Part shown: piece by piece, positions 17,601 through 25,114 of the stretch | Layout: each line of letters starts with the position of its first letter | How positions within the stretch are numbered: position 1 is the stretch's first letter | Source of the DNA: an uncultured Chitinophaga sp. | GTDB lineage: Bacteria > Bacteroidota > Bacteroidia > Chitinophagales > Chitinophagaceae | Reading direction: 5' to 3' | Length of the DNA stretch: 49,997 bases | NCBI RefSeq assembly: GCF_946479755.1 | Contig: NZ_CAMLHC010000045.1 | Location: forward strand, 1 to 49,997 | Notes under the pieces: generated by a model | Database searches by the model: none | What the model was told of the DNA's origin: nothing | Seen by the model: only the letters and a program-made list of their open reading frames with translations | Position numbers and translations under genes: made by a program

Positions 17601-18311
17601 CACCATTTCATTGAGGCCGCTGGAGGCGGCGTGCAGCACTACGTTGACAGTATTGGAACTGCCTACGGTGATGGTGGTGGGCTGGAAACCGATAGAAGAG
17701 AACACCAGCACCACGTTGCCCTGTGGCACTTCGATGGAGAAGCGTCCGGCAGCATCCGTTGCGCCTCCGGTTTTAGTCCCTTTTACGAGGTAGGTAACGC
17801 CGGGGATAGGGGTGCCGGTGCTGTCCTTTACCACACCGGTTATTTTCCGCTTGTCCTGTGTTAGCTCTGTTACGTTGAGGTCTCTTTCTTCTTTCCTGGT
17901 CTCTTTTTCTTTCAGGGCGATCACTTTCCCGATGATTTCGTAGGAGAAAGGTTGGTCCTGGAATACGGCAGCCAGTGTATGTTCCAGGGTGGCGTTCTGT
18001 ACTTGTATGTCTACCGGTTTGCTTTTTTTCAGCATGATGTCTTCATACCAGAAGCTGTACCCTGACTGTTTTTTGATGTCTTCAAAGACGCTCAGGAGGG
18101 TGGCATGTTTCCGGGATAGTGTAATCTGTTGAGACATAGACCGTGCACTGATTTGCAGGCAGGCCACTGTCAGCAGCAGGGTGACTATTTTGAGTCGCAT
18201 GATCAGTCTTTTTTTGAAGGTGAGATGTGCACCGGATGTGCCTGTACGGTCAGGCTTGATGAGGCGTAGCCCTGGCACACAAAAGGGCCGTGCATGACGT
18301 TGATATTTCAT
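14646..18311 (-). CDS. SusC/RagA TonB-linked outer membrane transporter with STN domain
   Basis: The 1221-residue protein has a long N-terminal preamble, a hydrophobic signal segment at about residues 38-56, an STN (secretin/TonB short N-terminal) domain at about 65-135, a CarboxypepD_reg (carboxypeptidase-like) domain at about 157-230 with GTPIPGVTYLVKGT, a TonB-box-like MVVTA near 236-240, a plug domain to about 360 with GxxxxVLYGSDAANGVVLITTK, and a beta-barrel that ends in LGLNVAF. The STN domain is the part that contacts the FecR-type anti-sigma regulator, so this transporter both imports and signals. It is preceded by its FecR and sigma genes and followed 20 bases later by its SusD gene. 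The start at 18311 is an ATG; a second ATG at the MRLKIVTLL segment is possible. Confidence 0.95.
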   Translation of the reverse strand: MKYQRHARPFCVPGLRLIKPDRTGTSGAHLTFKKRLIMRLKIVTLLLTVACLQISARSMSQQITLSRKHATLLSVFEDIKKQSGYSFWYEDIMLKKSKPVDIQVQNATLEHTLAAVFQDQPFSYEIIGKVIALKEKETRKEERDLNVTELTQDKRKITGVVKDSTGTPIPGVTYLVKGTKTGGATDAAGRFSIEVPQGNVVLVFSSIGFQPTTITVGSSNTVNVVLHAASSGLNEMVVTALGIKRPKGTLGYAISTIQGEELTKAGTTMNPFLSLYGKAAGVGVNMGASGPQGGIKINIRGAASMNPDQNIRPMFVVDGVILSDRKTSIGGPVGQGFDYGAGINDINPSDIESMVILKGAKATVLYGSDAANGVVLITTKSGRNATGMGMTGSIQYTTERPVSYLKLQDQYGLGDNIYDTVYATVNGQKVRTIPNKRFSFGPKFDGANAMFYDSSMVKNSPHTDNFLSLFNPGHSTTGNVAISGSNDKGNVRASYTNYYYKDINGDNSWQKRNTFSFNGNIKASNLASFEVISNIYNITSLNRRGSNDGSVAWGLPLDYDYDLIYPFYTDQTGYKRDLSNAGVPTAFSNLGGFMWDRSQNSLKDDKVHMITSAKVTLNFTPHLFLVGQAGLDYDNTTYTTERSVTRILPSVAGGAFGIAKENSTVQTYQALLNYNRSFMQDRLHLFAYTGGAYRLRSSNYLGSSTLGGLNFANLYSFNNESGTPSAANLGYIRSFNRGDDVLYSWLASASLSWKSELTLEVQGRMDWNSTLPPENNKYFYPGVALNWNYTERFSIPGMNSGTVRLSWADVGNGTNRYFANNLYGFTRLSNTTALSITPPEAILPGALKPERKREFEIGINNSFFKDNRLTIDFSAYSNHRYNQIFNLPISSASSSTGLKINVGDVKAWGLELGLTGTPLLGKNYRWDITVNAASQGSKVVRLYPGVTNNPISNLINGSAASVHADEGRPYGEIIMYDYLRDDAGNKIVGTNGMYSLNNQKSVVAGNIMPKFYGGILSDFRYRDFNLRIGLDYKSGGTIFSYTNNRLTGVGQLESTLQYRDEAHGGLAYYYDGDGNMVPWQHNQPAPAGAQNGRVYHDGLILPGVMQDANGKYVPNTQMTNASSYYMSYANDLATSFPPDRLYKNNYIKVREVALSYDVPRDVVRRMKLQKLTITAAARNLFYLYKSIPNIDPEGALGADTYVENTIYPTLRTFSLGLNVAF

Positions 18312-18505
18312 ACATTTGGGATGTTTGAGTTGATAAAATTTTGATACTGCGTAGTGTCATGCCAGCTTAGACATTTTACCAGGGGCGGGTGAGAGCGCTC
18401 CTGGTTTTTTTATGCTATGCCGGCACAGATCTTTTAGGGACCTTTGTGCATGTCGTATAAATTTGATTTTGGTCGTGTGTTTAAATGATGCTAAAGTTGT
18501 TTTTA
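18312..18505. other. Gap between FecR and SusC of the first cassette
   Basis: The 194-base spacer holds no gene. It contains one notable stem-loop (18378-18405). No TAnnTTTG box was found on the minus strand, as expected if the susC promoter is read by the cognate ECF sigma factor, whose target sequence cannot be named from one example. Confidence 0.5.
18378..18411 (+). terminator. Plus-strand stem-loop with T-run inside a minus-strand cassette
   Basis: A 10-bp stem (18378-18387 with 18396-18405, one G-U pair on the plus strand) has an eight-base loop and a T-run through 18411. It has the form of an intrinsic terminator on plus, although no plus-strand gene precedes it. On the minus strand the same bases form a stem with one mismatch and no T-run. 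Confidence 0.6.
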
Positions 18506-19669
18506 CTACATGACGATTAATTTCTCCTCTTCCAGTTTGAAATGAATTTTGCTGATTTCCAGCAGGCGTAAAAGCGCCGACAGATCTGCTGTTTTTGGGA
18601 TGTCACCGGTGAAGGTACGGGTAGGCACTTCTCCTTTAAATACCACTTCAATATTGTACCAGCGTTCCACCTGCCGCATGATGGTGCGGATATCGGCGCT
18701 TCTGAAAGATATCAGGCCGTTTTTCCAGGCTACCGCGAGGTCGGTGTCTGCATGGTCAATGACTTCCATGGTACCGTTTTGATTGATCAGTGATTGTTGG
18801 CCCGGTTTAAGGAGATGATGTGCCATTTGCCGGCTTACCTTGACGGATCCCTGTAAAAGTGTTGTTTTGATGCTATTTTCATTGTTGTAGGCCATGATGT
18901 TAAAGCTGGTGCCGAGTACGGCCACTGCTGTTTCGCCGGTGTTGACAAAGAACGGCTGGGCGGCGTTGGGCTGTATTTCGAAGTAGGCTTCACCGGAAAG
19001 CGACACCTGTCTTGTTGGACCGGCGAAGGTGGTGGGGTATTGCAGCGAAGAAGCTGCGTTGAGCCATACCCGTGATCCATCCGGCAGTACAAGACTGTAC
19101 TGGCCGCCTTTCGGGGTGCGCAGCGTGTTCCAGCTGACGGCTGTTTCAGCCGGGGTAGTCTGTGTTGTATATATGAGTTGACCGGCTTTTGTTTGCAGGC
19201 TTACATGCCCTTGTTGTGCTACCTGTCCGTTCATGTTACTGTCCAGCTCAATGGTTTTGCCGTTGGCAAGGGTGAGAACGGCTTTATCTGATCCGGGGAG
19301 GACCACTTTGTGTTGCGCGGTTGCTACGGGTGCCGGTTTTTTGCGCTGGCGTGTCCAGAGGACGGTGGCGCCGGCCAGTACCAGCAGCAATATAGCGGCG
19401 GCTGCGCGGTAGCTTCGATAAAACGTTTTCGCCAAGGGGCGTTCAGGAGCTTTTGCGGAGAGGATATGTGCCAGCATGGCGTCCGACCGGGCGCCGAAAA
19501 CCTTTGTTTCCGTTTCGGCGGATTGGACCCACGCCTCTTCTATCATCCATTCGAGCTGTGCGTCCTGGTCATCTGAGCCGAGAAATGTTCTCAGCTCTTC
19601 CAGTTCGGCGGAAGTGGCGGTACGGGTGGTATACTGGCTTAACAGGTATTTTAATCTGTTGTTGTCCAT
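18506..19669 (-). CDS. FecR family anti-sigma regulator
   Basis: The 387-residue inner membrane protein has an N-terminal cytoplasmic anti-sigma region (residues 1-85), one membrane segment at about 88-105 (AAAILLLVLAGATVLW), and a periplasmic FecR domain with KGGQYSLVLPDGSRVWLNAASSL (quoted in part; the PDGS...NA motif is the hallmark), a LSGEAYFEI segment and a C-terminal DUF4974-like STN-type domain. It holds the ECF sigma factor inactive until the SusC STN domain signals. The ATG at 19669 is preferred; the two-residue longer reading begins at a TTG. The sigma gene lies 150 bases upstream and susC 194 bases downstream. Confidence 0.95.
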   Translation of the reverse strand: MDNNRLKYLLSQYTTRTATSAELEELRTFLGSDDQDAQLEWMIEEAWVQSAETETKVFGARSDAMLAHILSAKAPERPLAKTFYRSYRAAAAILLLVLAGATVLWTRQRKKPAPVATAQHKVVLPGSDKAVLTLANGKTIELDSNMNGQVAQQGHVSLQTKAGQLIYTTQTTPAETAVSWNTLRTPKGGQYSLVLPDGSRVWLNAASSLQYPTTFAGPTRQVSLSGEAYFEIQPNAAQPFFVNTGETAVAVLGTSFNIMAYNNENSIKTTLLQGSVKVSRQMAHHLLKPGQQSLINQNGTMEVIDHADTDLAVAWKNGLISFRSADIRTIMRQVERWYNIEVVFKGEVPTRTFTGDIPKTADLSALLRLLEISKIHFKLEEEKLIVM

Positions 19670-19818
19670 CTGCAAAAGTGAATCTATTTATATAGACAGC
19701 GGGGAGGGGTAAAAAGAGGTAATGGGATGAAAAAAAATTTCAGGGCAGGCGGTGGGCATCTCCCGCAGGGTAAAAAAAGCAGTAGGTAAATGGCGATGGC
19801 ATCTCCCGAAGGGAAAGA

Positions 19819-20409
19819 TTATTGAGGCAGGAGCAAAAGCAGCAGGAGGTTGGTTTCCGGGTGGGTAAGCGCGTAACTGCGGATCGCCCGGAGGGCCAGC
19901 ACCATATGTTTTTTCACGGTTTCCCGGGAGATGGCCATCCGCTCTGCAATTTCAGCTTGTCTCAGTCCTTCATCGCGGCTGAGCAGGTATACCCGTTGCC
20001 GCTGTGCCGGCAGTTCTGAGATAGCCTGATCGATGATACGGCGATAGCGCGCGTCCATGGTCTCTTCAAACGGGTTGCCGGTATCGGCGGCGATGGTCAT
20101 TTCCCATTGCTGTTTATGTTCCAGTTCGCGGCCCAGTTTTTTAAGGAAAGAGAAAGTATAATTTTTTGCTACGGTGTAGAGGTAAGGATGGAAGTGTGCT
20201 ACGTGGGCGAGTTTGTCGCGCTTTTCCCAGATGCGGATAAACACTTCCTGTACAATTTCTTCCGCCATGGAGAGGGAGCCGGTCAGTTGATATACGAAAG
20301 CGCCCAGTCGCTGGTGATAGGCGTGAAACAACTGCGCAAACGCAGCCTCATCGCCTTGCGACACTAATAATAGTAAATCGTGTTCACTATTTAATCGTTG
20401 ATGCTCCAA
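19819..20409 (-). CDS. ECF RNA polymerase sigma factor
   Basis: The 196-residue protein has a sigma-70 region 2 (residues about 25-90, with EEIVQEVFIRIWEKRD) and region 4 (about 130-185, with LPAQRQRVYLLSRDEGLRQAEIAERM), the pattern of the Bacteroides expansion family of ECF sigma factors. Paired with the FecR protein encoded next, it should drive the SusCD genes at 12883-18311. The start is uncertain: the first in-frame start candidate near the family start is a TTG at 20409 (reading MEHQRLN), with an AGGGAG about 15 bases upstream; no ATG lies close by in frame. The C-terminus is leucine-rich (LLLLLLLPQ), which is longer than needed for region 4. Confidence 0.9.
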   Translation of the reverse strand: MEHQRLNSEHDLLLLVSQGDEAAFAQLFHAYHQRLGAFVYQLTGSLSMAEEIVQEVFIRIWEKRDKLAHVAHFHPYLYTVAKNYTFSFLKKLGRELEHKQQWEMTIAADTGNPFEETMDARYRRIIDQAISELPAQRQRVYLLSRDEGLRQAEIAERMAISRETVKKHMVLALRAIRSYALTHPETNLLLLLLLPQ

Positions 20410-20504
20410 GTGAAAATCTGTAAACTCCCTGTATTTTGGTTGACTTGCATGATAAATATAGACAATTACGAATTACCAACATCGAAATGAGAAAAAATGC
20501 ACAT

Positions 20505-20551
20505 AAAAAAGCGAAGATCATACAGGGATTGCCTGTCTGACCTCCGCTTTT
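20505..20551 (-). terminator. Terminator of the FAD-dependent oxidoreductase gene
   Basis: On the minus strand a long stem of about 20 pairs, with two G-U pairs and one mismatch (20532-20551 with 20507-20526), is followed by a T-run that is the complement of the A residues at 20505-20510. It lies just after the stop at 20565. Confidence 0.82.
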
Positions 20552-20564
20552 GGTTAACGGGTTG

Positions 20565-22166
20565 TTATTTTTTCTCTTCGTGATATTCCTGTTCGGTGTT
20601 GATAGACCATATGTTGGCCTTATCGGTGATGCCGGCAGCGATGTTGTCTACCGCCACCATGGCTGTCAGCATAGAGTGGTCTGAGTTATTGTATTTATGC
20701 ATGCCGTTACGGCCTACGAGGAAGAGATTGCCGAAGGTGTCGAGGTAGTGGCGTACTTCATCAAACCGTGTATAGGTGCCGAAGTAAGCCGGGTATGTTT
20801 TTTCCATGCGGAGCACAGTGGCGTCGAGCACATCTTCCTGGCGGGCCAGCCCTATTTTGCAGAGTTCGTGTATGGCAGTTTCCCTGATTTCATTATCCGT
20901 CAGTCCCCAGAAGTCATCGCCTTTATTACAGAAGTATTCCATGCCTACCCAGGTGGTATCGGGGTCTTTTACCATGAAGGGGCTCCAGTTGTTGAACAGT
21001 TGCAGGCGGCCTACTTTCACGTCTTTTTCCTGGATGTAAATCCAGGTGTCTTTGAGGGTGATGGGTTGGTGCGTGCGTGTTTTGGCGTCTTCGAAGCTGA
21101 GGTTTTTCAGCAGGATGCCGATGGTGATAAAGTCGCGGTATTGAAGGCCGGCGGCTATTTCGCGGACATGGGCCGGCACATCGGCTTTGAGGCCGGCCAC
21201 CAGTTCCTGTACCGGCATGGTGGAGAAGAAATAATCGCCTTCCAGCACGGTCGTTTCGCCGGTTGTTTTATCCAATGCTTCGATAGCGGTGATGCGGTTG
21301 CCGTTGGTGCGGATGCCCACCACATCGTGTTGCATCAGCAAGGTGGCGCCCTGTGTTGTCACCTGCCGGGCCACTTCTTCCCAGAGCTGGCCGGGGCCAT
21401 GTTTGGGATAGAGGAACTGTTCGATCAGGCTGGTCTCCACATTTTTCTGTTTGATGTCTTTGGGTTTGCTGGCGTTCCAGGCGGCTTTGGCCGCATGGGC
21501 GATCGCTTTACCAATGGAGATGCCTTTAATGCGTTGCGCGCCCCATTCGGCGGATATTTCATTACAGGGAACGCCCCATACTTTTTCGGTGTAGTGCTTA
21601 AAAAACAGCAGGTAGAGTGTTTTGCCAAAGCGGTTGATCATAAAATCCTCCAGCGACTTTTCCGGTTTTTTAGGGAAAAGTTGTGCATAGAGGTAGGAGA
21701 TCATGATGCGGATGGTGGTCATGATGCCCAGTTTGCGCAGCGTATCGATAGACAGCTGCACGGGGTAGGTAAAGAATTTTTTCAGGAAGTAGATGCGGGA
21801 CAGGCGTTTTCTGACGAGCATCACCAGGTCAGGGTTTTCAGCCACGAGGGTGTCTGTGTCGCCGCCGGGTTGCGGTACTTTTATTTCCCTTGTTTTTTGC
21901 TGGTAGCTGATGGTGAATATTTCAGCTGCTTCCTTGTCCAGTGGCATGACTGTCATCCACCAGTCCATCACCCGGTCGGACTTTGAGAAGAACCGGTGGC
22001 CGCCGATATCGATACGGTTTCCTTTATAGTTGACCGTTTTGGAGATGCCGCCGATATCTGTGCTTTTTTCCAGGATGATGGGCATTATATCTGTGCGTTG
22101 AAGAAGTTCATAGGCAGCAGTAAGGCCGGCAGGCCCTGCACCGATGATAATCGCTTTCTTTTGCAT
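20565..22166 (-). CDS. FAD-dependent oxidoreductase, UDP-galactopyranose-mutase-like
   Basis: The 533-residue cytoplasmic protein opens with the dinucleotide-binding motif [16 protein letters not shown] (residues 6-21) and a second element [10 protein letters not shown] near residue 55, where FAD-binding amine-oxidase and UDP-galactopyranose-mutase-like proteins have their substrate loop. A C-terminal FAD contact is seen in [19 protein letters not shown] near residue 490. Proteins of this type act in sugar-nucleotide ring contraction or in lipid/carotenoid-like desaturation; this branch is usually annotated only as NAD(P)/FAD-dependent oxidoreductase and is often linked to cell-envelope glycan genes. 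It stands alone here between a terminator and a 296-base spacer. The cofactor is fairly sure and the substrate is not known. Confidence 0.85.
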   Translation of the reverse strand: MQKKAIIIGAGPAGLTAAYELLQRTDIMPIILEKSTDIGGISKTVNYKGNRIDIGGHRFFSKSDRVMDWWMTVMPLDKEAAEIFTISYQQKTREIKVPQPGGDTDTLVAENPDLVMLVRKRLSRIYFLKKFFTYPVQLSIDTLRKLGIMTTIRIMISYLYAQLFPKKPEKSLEDFMINRFGKTLYLLFFKHYTEKVWGVPCNEISAEWGAQRIKGISIGKAIAHAAKAAWNASKPKDIKQKNVETSLIEQFLYPKHGPGQLWEEVARQVTTQGATLLMQHDVVGIRTNGNRITAIEALDKTTGETTVLEGDYFFSTMPVQELVAGLKADVPAHVREIAAGLQYRDFITIGILLKNLSFEDAKTRTHQPITLKDTWIYIQEKDVKVGRLQLFNNWSPFMVKDPDTTWVGMEYFCNKGDDFWGLTDNEIRETAIHELCKIGLARQEDVLDATVLRMEKTYPAYFGTYTRFDEVRHYLDTFGNLFLVGRNGMHKYNNSDHSMLTAMVAVDNIAAGITDKANIWSINTEQEYHEEKK

Positions 22167-22462
22167 GAGATAACATCGATTGATGGTGAAGAGTTATTTG
22201 AGGGGGTAGTAAGTAGCGAGTCTGGTTACACCGGGGTGTTTTGGGGCATTGGCAAAAGCGGGGGCGCACCCCTCACATGCAAAAGAATAGTGGACGCTAA
22301 AGCTGGCATAATATAATGGTTTATCACAGGCTGTTCCTTTGTTTACGGGCAGCCTGGTTTTTGAGGGTTTTTATTACAGGGTCACGCGGCAGCGCTTAAT
22401 TTGCCACGTATACAATTATAAAAAACAGTACTGAAATAGCGGTTCAGCAACGGTAATGGTTC
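22167..22462. other. Intergenic stretch without a recognised gene
   Basis: The 296 bases between the FAD protein and the secreted propeller-like protein hold no convincing reading frame. A 7-bp inverted repeat CAGGCTG/CAGCCTG (about 22327-22356) has a 16-base loop and a short T-run on plus, and may be a weak terminator. No full TAnnTTTG box on minus was found. Confidence 0.4.
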
Positions 22463-23335
22463 TCAGAATTTCCACTTGTAGAAGTTGACCGGCGTGTCTT
22501 TGCCTTCGCTGATGGTCACGTAACCATCGTTGCCGGGAGTGATGGTGATGCCTTCCCCTTGTTTCTCCACGGTGTAGGGGAGCCGTTGCGCGGGGCGTGC
22601 CATGGCCTGTTCCACCGTTTCGCCGGCGTTACGGTGCCAGTAGTAAACGTCTGTCAGGGTTTTGATCACAATATGGCGGCCGTCTTTCGAGATGTCGCCG
22701 GAGGTGACCCAGGTATAGGGGAGGGTGATGAGTTGTTCCAGGGTAGCGTTATCGCCGTCTTTAAACAGCAGCTGATTGGTTTTATAGAGACTGACCTTAC
22801 CTTCTCTTTTGCTGACGATATAGATTTTTTTGCCGATGGGATCGATGAGGAGTGTTTCCGCATCTCTCGGTCCGTTGGGATATTCGAGGGTGAGTACGTC
22901 CGGCCGGATATGCAGTGATTTGCCCGGTATTTTTGTGGGCTCTTCGAAGCGATAGATCCGGATATGTTTACGTTTACCGCCGTTATCGCCGATATCTCCC
23001 ACATACACGTAGTGTTTGCCTTTCATGGGGCCTATGCCTTCCGCAATTTCTTCCATATCGCGGTTGGTGACGTCGTCCAGTTTGACTGTGCAGGCAAGGC
23101 GGGCCTGATGGTCCAGCAGGTACACGTCGGGCTTGTTGCCGCTGTCGTTATGTGTCCAGTAATAACCGGGCATCGTACTGCTGGAGGCAATACCGGAAGC
23201 TTCCGTAATCTTGCCGGAAGTCACGTGGCCTAAGATAACTGGAGTAACCGTGGTATTGTCTTTGGTAGCCTGTGCAACAGCGCCGGAGCATACGCCGGTC
23301 AGCAGCAGGGCAGTCAGCATAACAGGTAATCGCAT
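22463..23335 (-). CDS. Secreted beta-propeller-like protein of unknown function
   Basis: The 290-residue protein has a Sec signal peptide (MRLPVMLTAL to SGAVAQA, about 22 residues) and then repeated short beta-rich segments: YYWTHNDSGNKPDVYLLD, HYVYVGDIGDNGGKR, GKKIYIVSKREGKVSLYKT and HIVIKTLTDVYYWHRN. These look like the blades of a beta-propeller of the type annotated as esterase-like or SdiA-regulated-like secreted proteins. A conserved acidic stretch (DMEEIAEG) may bind metal, but no catalytic site is clear. It faces tRNA-Gln(CUG), which is divergent at 23511. Export is well supported; the function is not known. Confidence 0.75.
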   Translation of the reverse strand: MRLPVMLTALLLTGVCSGAVAQATKDNTTVTPVILGHVTSGKITEASGIASSSTMPGYYWTHNDSGNKPDVYLLDHQARLACTVKLDDVTNRDMEEIAEGIGPMKGKHYVYVGDIGDNGGKRKHIRIYRFEEPTKIPGKSLHIRPDVLTLEYPNGPRDAETLLIDPIGKKIYIVSKREGKVSLYKTNQLLFKDGDNATLEQLITLPYTWVTSGDISKDGRHIVIKTLTDVYYWHRNAGETVEQAMARPAQRLPYTVEKQGEGITITPGNDGYVTISEGKDTPVNFYKWKF

Positions 23336-23463
23336 AGGGCAATTTACTAAAAAAACAGGATGTCGTGGGTGAGAGACCGTTAAGCAGCAGCGTAGCTGCG
23401 ACAGGGCTTTATCCGCGGTGGGGGCCGGTGGCGGGTGTAAGTTCCATGAAATTGAAAAAAAAT

Positions 23464-23493
23464 TTGGTAATTAATGGAAATGTTATACCTTCG
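23464..23493 (+). promoter_or_regulatory. Promoter of tRNA-Gln(CUG)
   Basis: TTG at 23464-23466 is followed after 19 bases by TACCTTCG (23486-23493), one base off TAnnTTTG. The layout mirrors that of tRNA-Gln(UUG). Confidence 0.7.
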
Positions 23494-23510
23494 CGTTCCC
23501 GAATTGATAA

Positions 23511-23581
23511 TGCCCGATAGTATAATGGTAGTACGACAGACTCTGACTCTGTTTGTCTTGGTTCGAATCCAGGTCGGGCAA
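23511..23581 (+). tRNA. tRNA-Gln, anticodon CUG
   Basis: The 71-base cloverleaf has acceptor stem TGCCCGA with TCGGGCA, discriminator A at 23581, a D arm with AATGGTAG, anticodon stem ACAGA/TCTGT around the loop CTCTGAC that gives anticodon CTG, and a T arm with GGTTCGAATCC. CCA is not encoded. It reads glutamine codon CAG and differs from the UUG tRNA at 4488 by only a few bases, suggesting duplication followed by anticodon change. Confidence 0.97.
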
Positions 23582-23582
23582 C

Positions 23583-23615
23583 AAAAAAGCCGAAGCACAA
23601 GCTTCGGCTTTTTTT
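23583..23615 (+). terminator. Terminator after tRNA-Gln(CUG)
   Basis: GCCGAAGC (23589-23596) pairs with GCTTCGGC (23601-23608) around ACAA, extended by A-T pairs, and is followed by a T-run. It begins right after the tRNA and may also act on minus for the gene that ends at 23650. Confidence 0.88.
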
Positions 23616-23649
23616 ATGGTGTTGTGCGAATTCCAATGTTGCTATCTGA

Positions 23650-23865
23650 TCACTGTACGTCCAGCCTGATCATAATGTTTTCCCGGGTAATGGGTCTGAG
23701 ATCAACATCAATATACTTCCTGTAAAGGTCAATCGCTTCGAGTATGTTTTTATTTAATTCCCACATGTTTTTACCTGTGGTACTAACCGGTAACCGGTCC
23801 ATATCCTCCGAATAAGCTGAATAACCCGTGTTGGTCCTTTCCACAATGAATACATATTTTGTCAT
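23650..23865 (-). CDS. HicB-like small protein (orphan antitoxin-like)
   Basis: The 71-residue product has the layout of the HicB_like antitoxin fold: a first strand KYVFIVERTNTGYSAYSEDMDRLPVS (in part), a glycine turn TTGKN and a helix with NKNILEAIDLY, then a short C-terminal tail. In HicAB systems this fold is a partial RNase-H-like domain fused to a DNA-binding domain and neutralises the HicA mRNA interferase. No hicA-like gene is next to it and there is no separate DNA-binding domain, so this is an orphan. Its ATG is 11 bases after the stop of the serine hydrolase gene, suggesting co-transcription. The assignment is by fold resemblance. Confidence 0.7.
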   Translation of the reverse strand: MTKYVFIVERTNTGYSAYSEDMDRLPVSTTGKNMWELNKNILEAIDLYRKYIDVDLRPITRENIMIRLDVQ

Positions 23866-23876
23866 AACTGCTATCT

Positions 23877-24986
23877 CTACTTTTTAACCGCGCCTAATAC
23901 ATCTCTCACCAGCACCTGGTTGGCCTGGTCCGTTACATCGTTGTAATAACCTGCGGTCATCACTATTTCGAGGTCCAGCGAAGGTATCATGGCGATAGTC
24001 TGGCCGCCGTTGCCTTCCGCCTGTATCATCGCTACCTGTTGCCCGGCAATTTGTTGTTGGGTGCACCAGAACTGGAAGCCGTAGCCCACGTTTTTTTCAT
24101 CTGAATCAACCGTCCATTGGGTGGATTGGGCAATCCATGCCGCGGGGATCAGTTGTTGTCCCTGCCATTGTCCCTGTTGCATATAGAGGCGTCCTACGCG
24201 CGCCATATCGATCGGGCGCATACGCAGCCCTGAAGGCATCCAGTATATACCGTCGGCACGGGCGCTCCACAGGAATTGGGTGATGCCCAGCGGTTGGAAA
24301 AGATAGCGACCGGCGAAATCGCGTATGCTCATACCCGTAGTTTTTTCAACTATTTGTCCGAGCAGGTGGGTGTTGCCGCCGCTGTAGTTGAAGAGGGTGC
24401 CGGGTTTTGCTGTGCTTTGGCATTGCAATACAAAACCCGTAGGATCCTGCGCTTCCAGCATTTGCCGCTCGCTGTTGGTGGGATCGTCATAAGATACGCG
24501 TTCGTTCCATGCGAGCCCTGCGTTCATCGTCAGTAAATGCCGGATGGTGATATTAGCTTTATCACCAGTAGCATACTGGCGATAGGCGGGGAAGTAATCG
24601 AAGATTTTATCGTCTATGCTTTTGATCTTCCCTTGTGCCAGTGCGATGCCCACACAAGCAGATACGATGCTTTTGGTCACGCTCCGGCAGTCGTGCAGGC
24701 TGTCGCGTGTATGCGGTATCTTCCCGACCGGCGTGGGAAAAACAGCATCTTCTCCGGCAAAGTACTGTTCATAGATGAGTTTGTTTTTTCGAAGGATGAT
24801 GAGGCTATGAATGTTGTATTTGCCGCTACTGATCTCATTTTCCAGTGTCATGATTTTCTGCCTGTCGATGTTGGCTTCTTCGAAAGTGCCTGTTTCCTGA
24901 CCGGGTGTTTCAGGGACGGGCTTGTCATCATTATTGTGGCAGGCGCAAAACAGGAGGGCTAAGAGAAAAGGAATGACGTTTCTCAT
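23877..24986 (-). CDS. Class C beta-lactamase-like serine hydrolase, lipoprotein
   Basis: The 369-residue protein has a lipoprotein-type signal (MRNVIPFLLALLFCAC) followed by HNNDDKP. It carries the serine-hydrolase SxxK motif S102-V-T-K105 in CRSVTKSIVS and the second motif as Y201-S-G in LFNYSGGNTHLLG. The family (beta-lactamase domain, PF00144 type) includes esterases, D-amino-acid peptidases and penicillin-binding-like enzymes, so beta-lactam hydrolysis should not be assumed. It likely acts in the periplasm or at the outer membrane. A 7-bp inverted repeat (25002-25025) lies just before it, and the HicB-like gene follows by 11 bases. Confidence 0.9.
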   Translation of the reverse strand: MRNVIPFLLALLFCACHNNDDKPVPETPGQETGTFEEANIDRQKIMTLENEISSGKYNIHSLIILRKNKLIYEQYFAGEDAVFPTPVGKIPHTRDSLHDCRSVTKSIVSACVGIALAQGKIKSIDDKIFDYFPAYRQYATGDKANITIRHLLTMNAGLAWNERVSYDDPTNSERQMLEAQDPTGFVLQCQSTAKPGTLFNYSGGNTHLLGQIVEKTTGMSIRDFAGRYLFQPLGITQFLWSARADGIYWMPSGLRMRPIDMARVGRLYMQQGQWQGQQLIPAAWIAQSTQWTVDSDEKNVGYGFQFWCTQQQIAGQQVAMIQAEGNGGQTIAMIPSLDLEIVMTAGYYNDVTDQANQVLVRDVLGAVKK

Positions 24987-25001
24987 AATAATAGATTTTC
25001 A

Positions 25002-25025
25002 ATGGTGATATAAGCATGTCACCAT
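25002..25025. repeat. Inverted repeat upstream of the serine hydrolase gene
   Basis: ATGGTGA (25002-25008) and TCACCAT (25019-25025) are perfect inverted arms with a 10-base spacer, centred about 27 bases before the ATG at 24986. It could be an operator or a 5' leader hairpin. Confidence 0.5.
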
Positions 25026-25114
25026 ACGACGGGTAGCTATCTGCTTACCCCTATGAGAAACGGGGAATTATTACAAAGTTGTGGGCATGGAAAGACGGTA
25101 TTGGGCGGAAGCCT

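Noticed and set aside
20697..21986. A 429-residue plus-strand frame opposite the FAD protein
   Set aside because: The minus strand carries a clear GxGxxG FAD protein; the plus frame is a codon-bias shadow.
22327..22356. Intrinsic terminator in the 22167-22462 gap
   Set aside because: The loop is long, the T-run short and no plus-strand gene precedes it, so it was left as a note rather than a feature.
23877..24986. A true class C beta-lactamase resistance gene
   Set aside because: The SxxK motif is shared by many esterases and peptidases; nothing seen here specifically supports beta-lactam hydrolysis.
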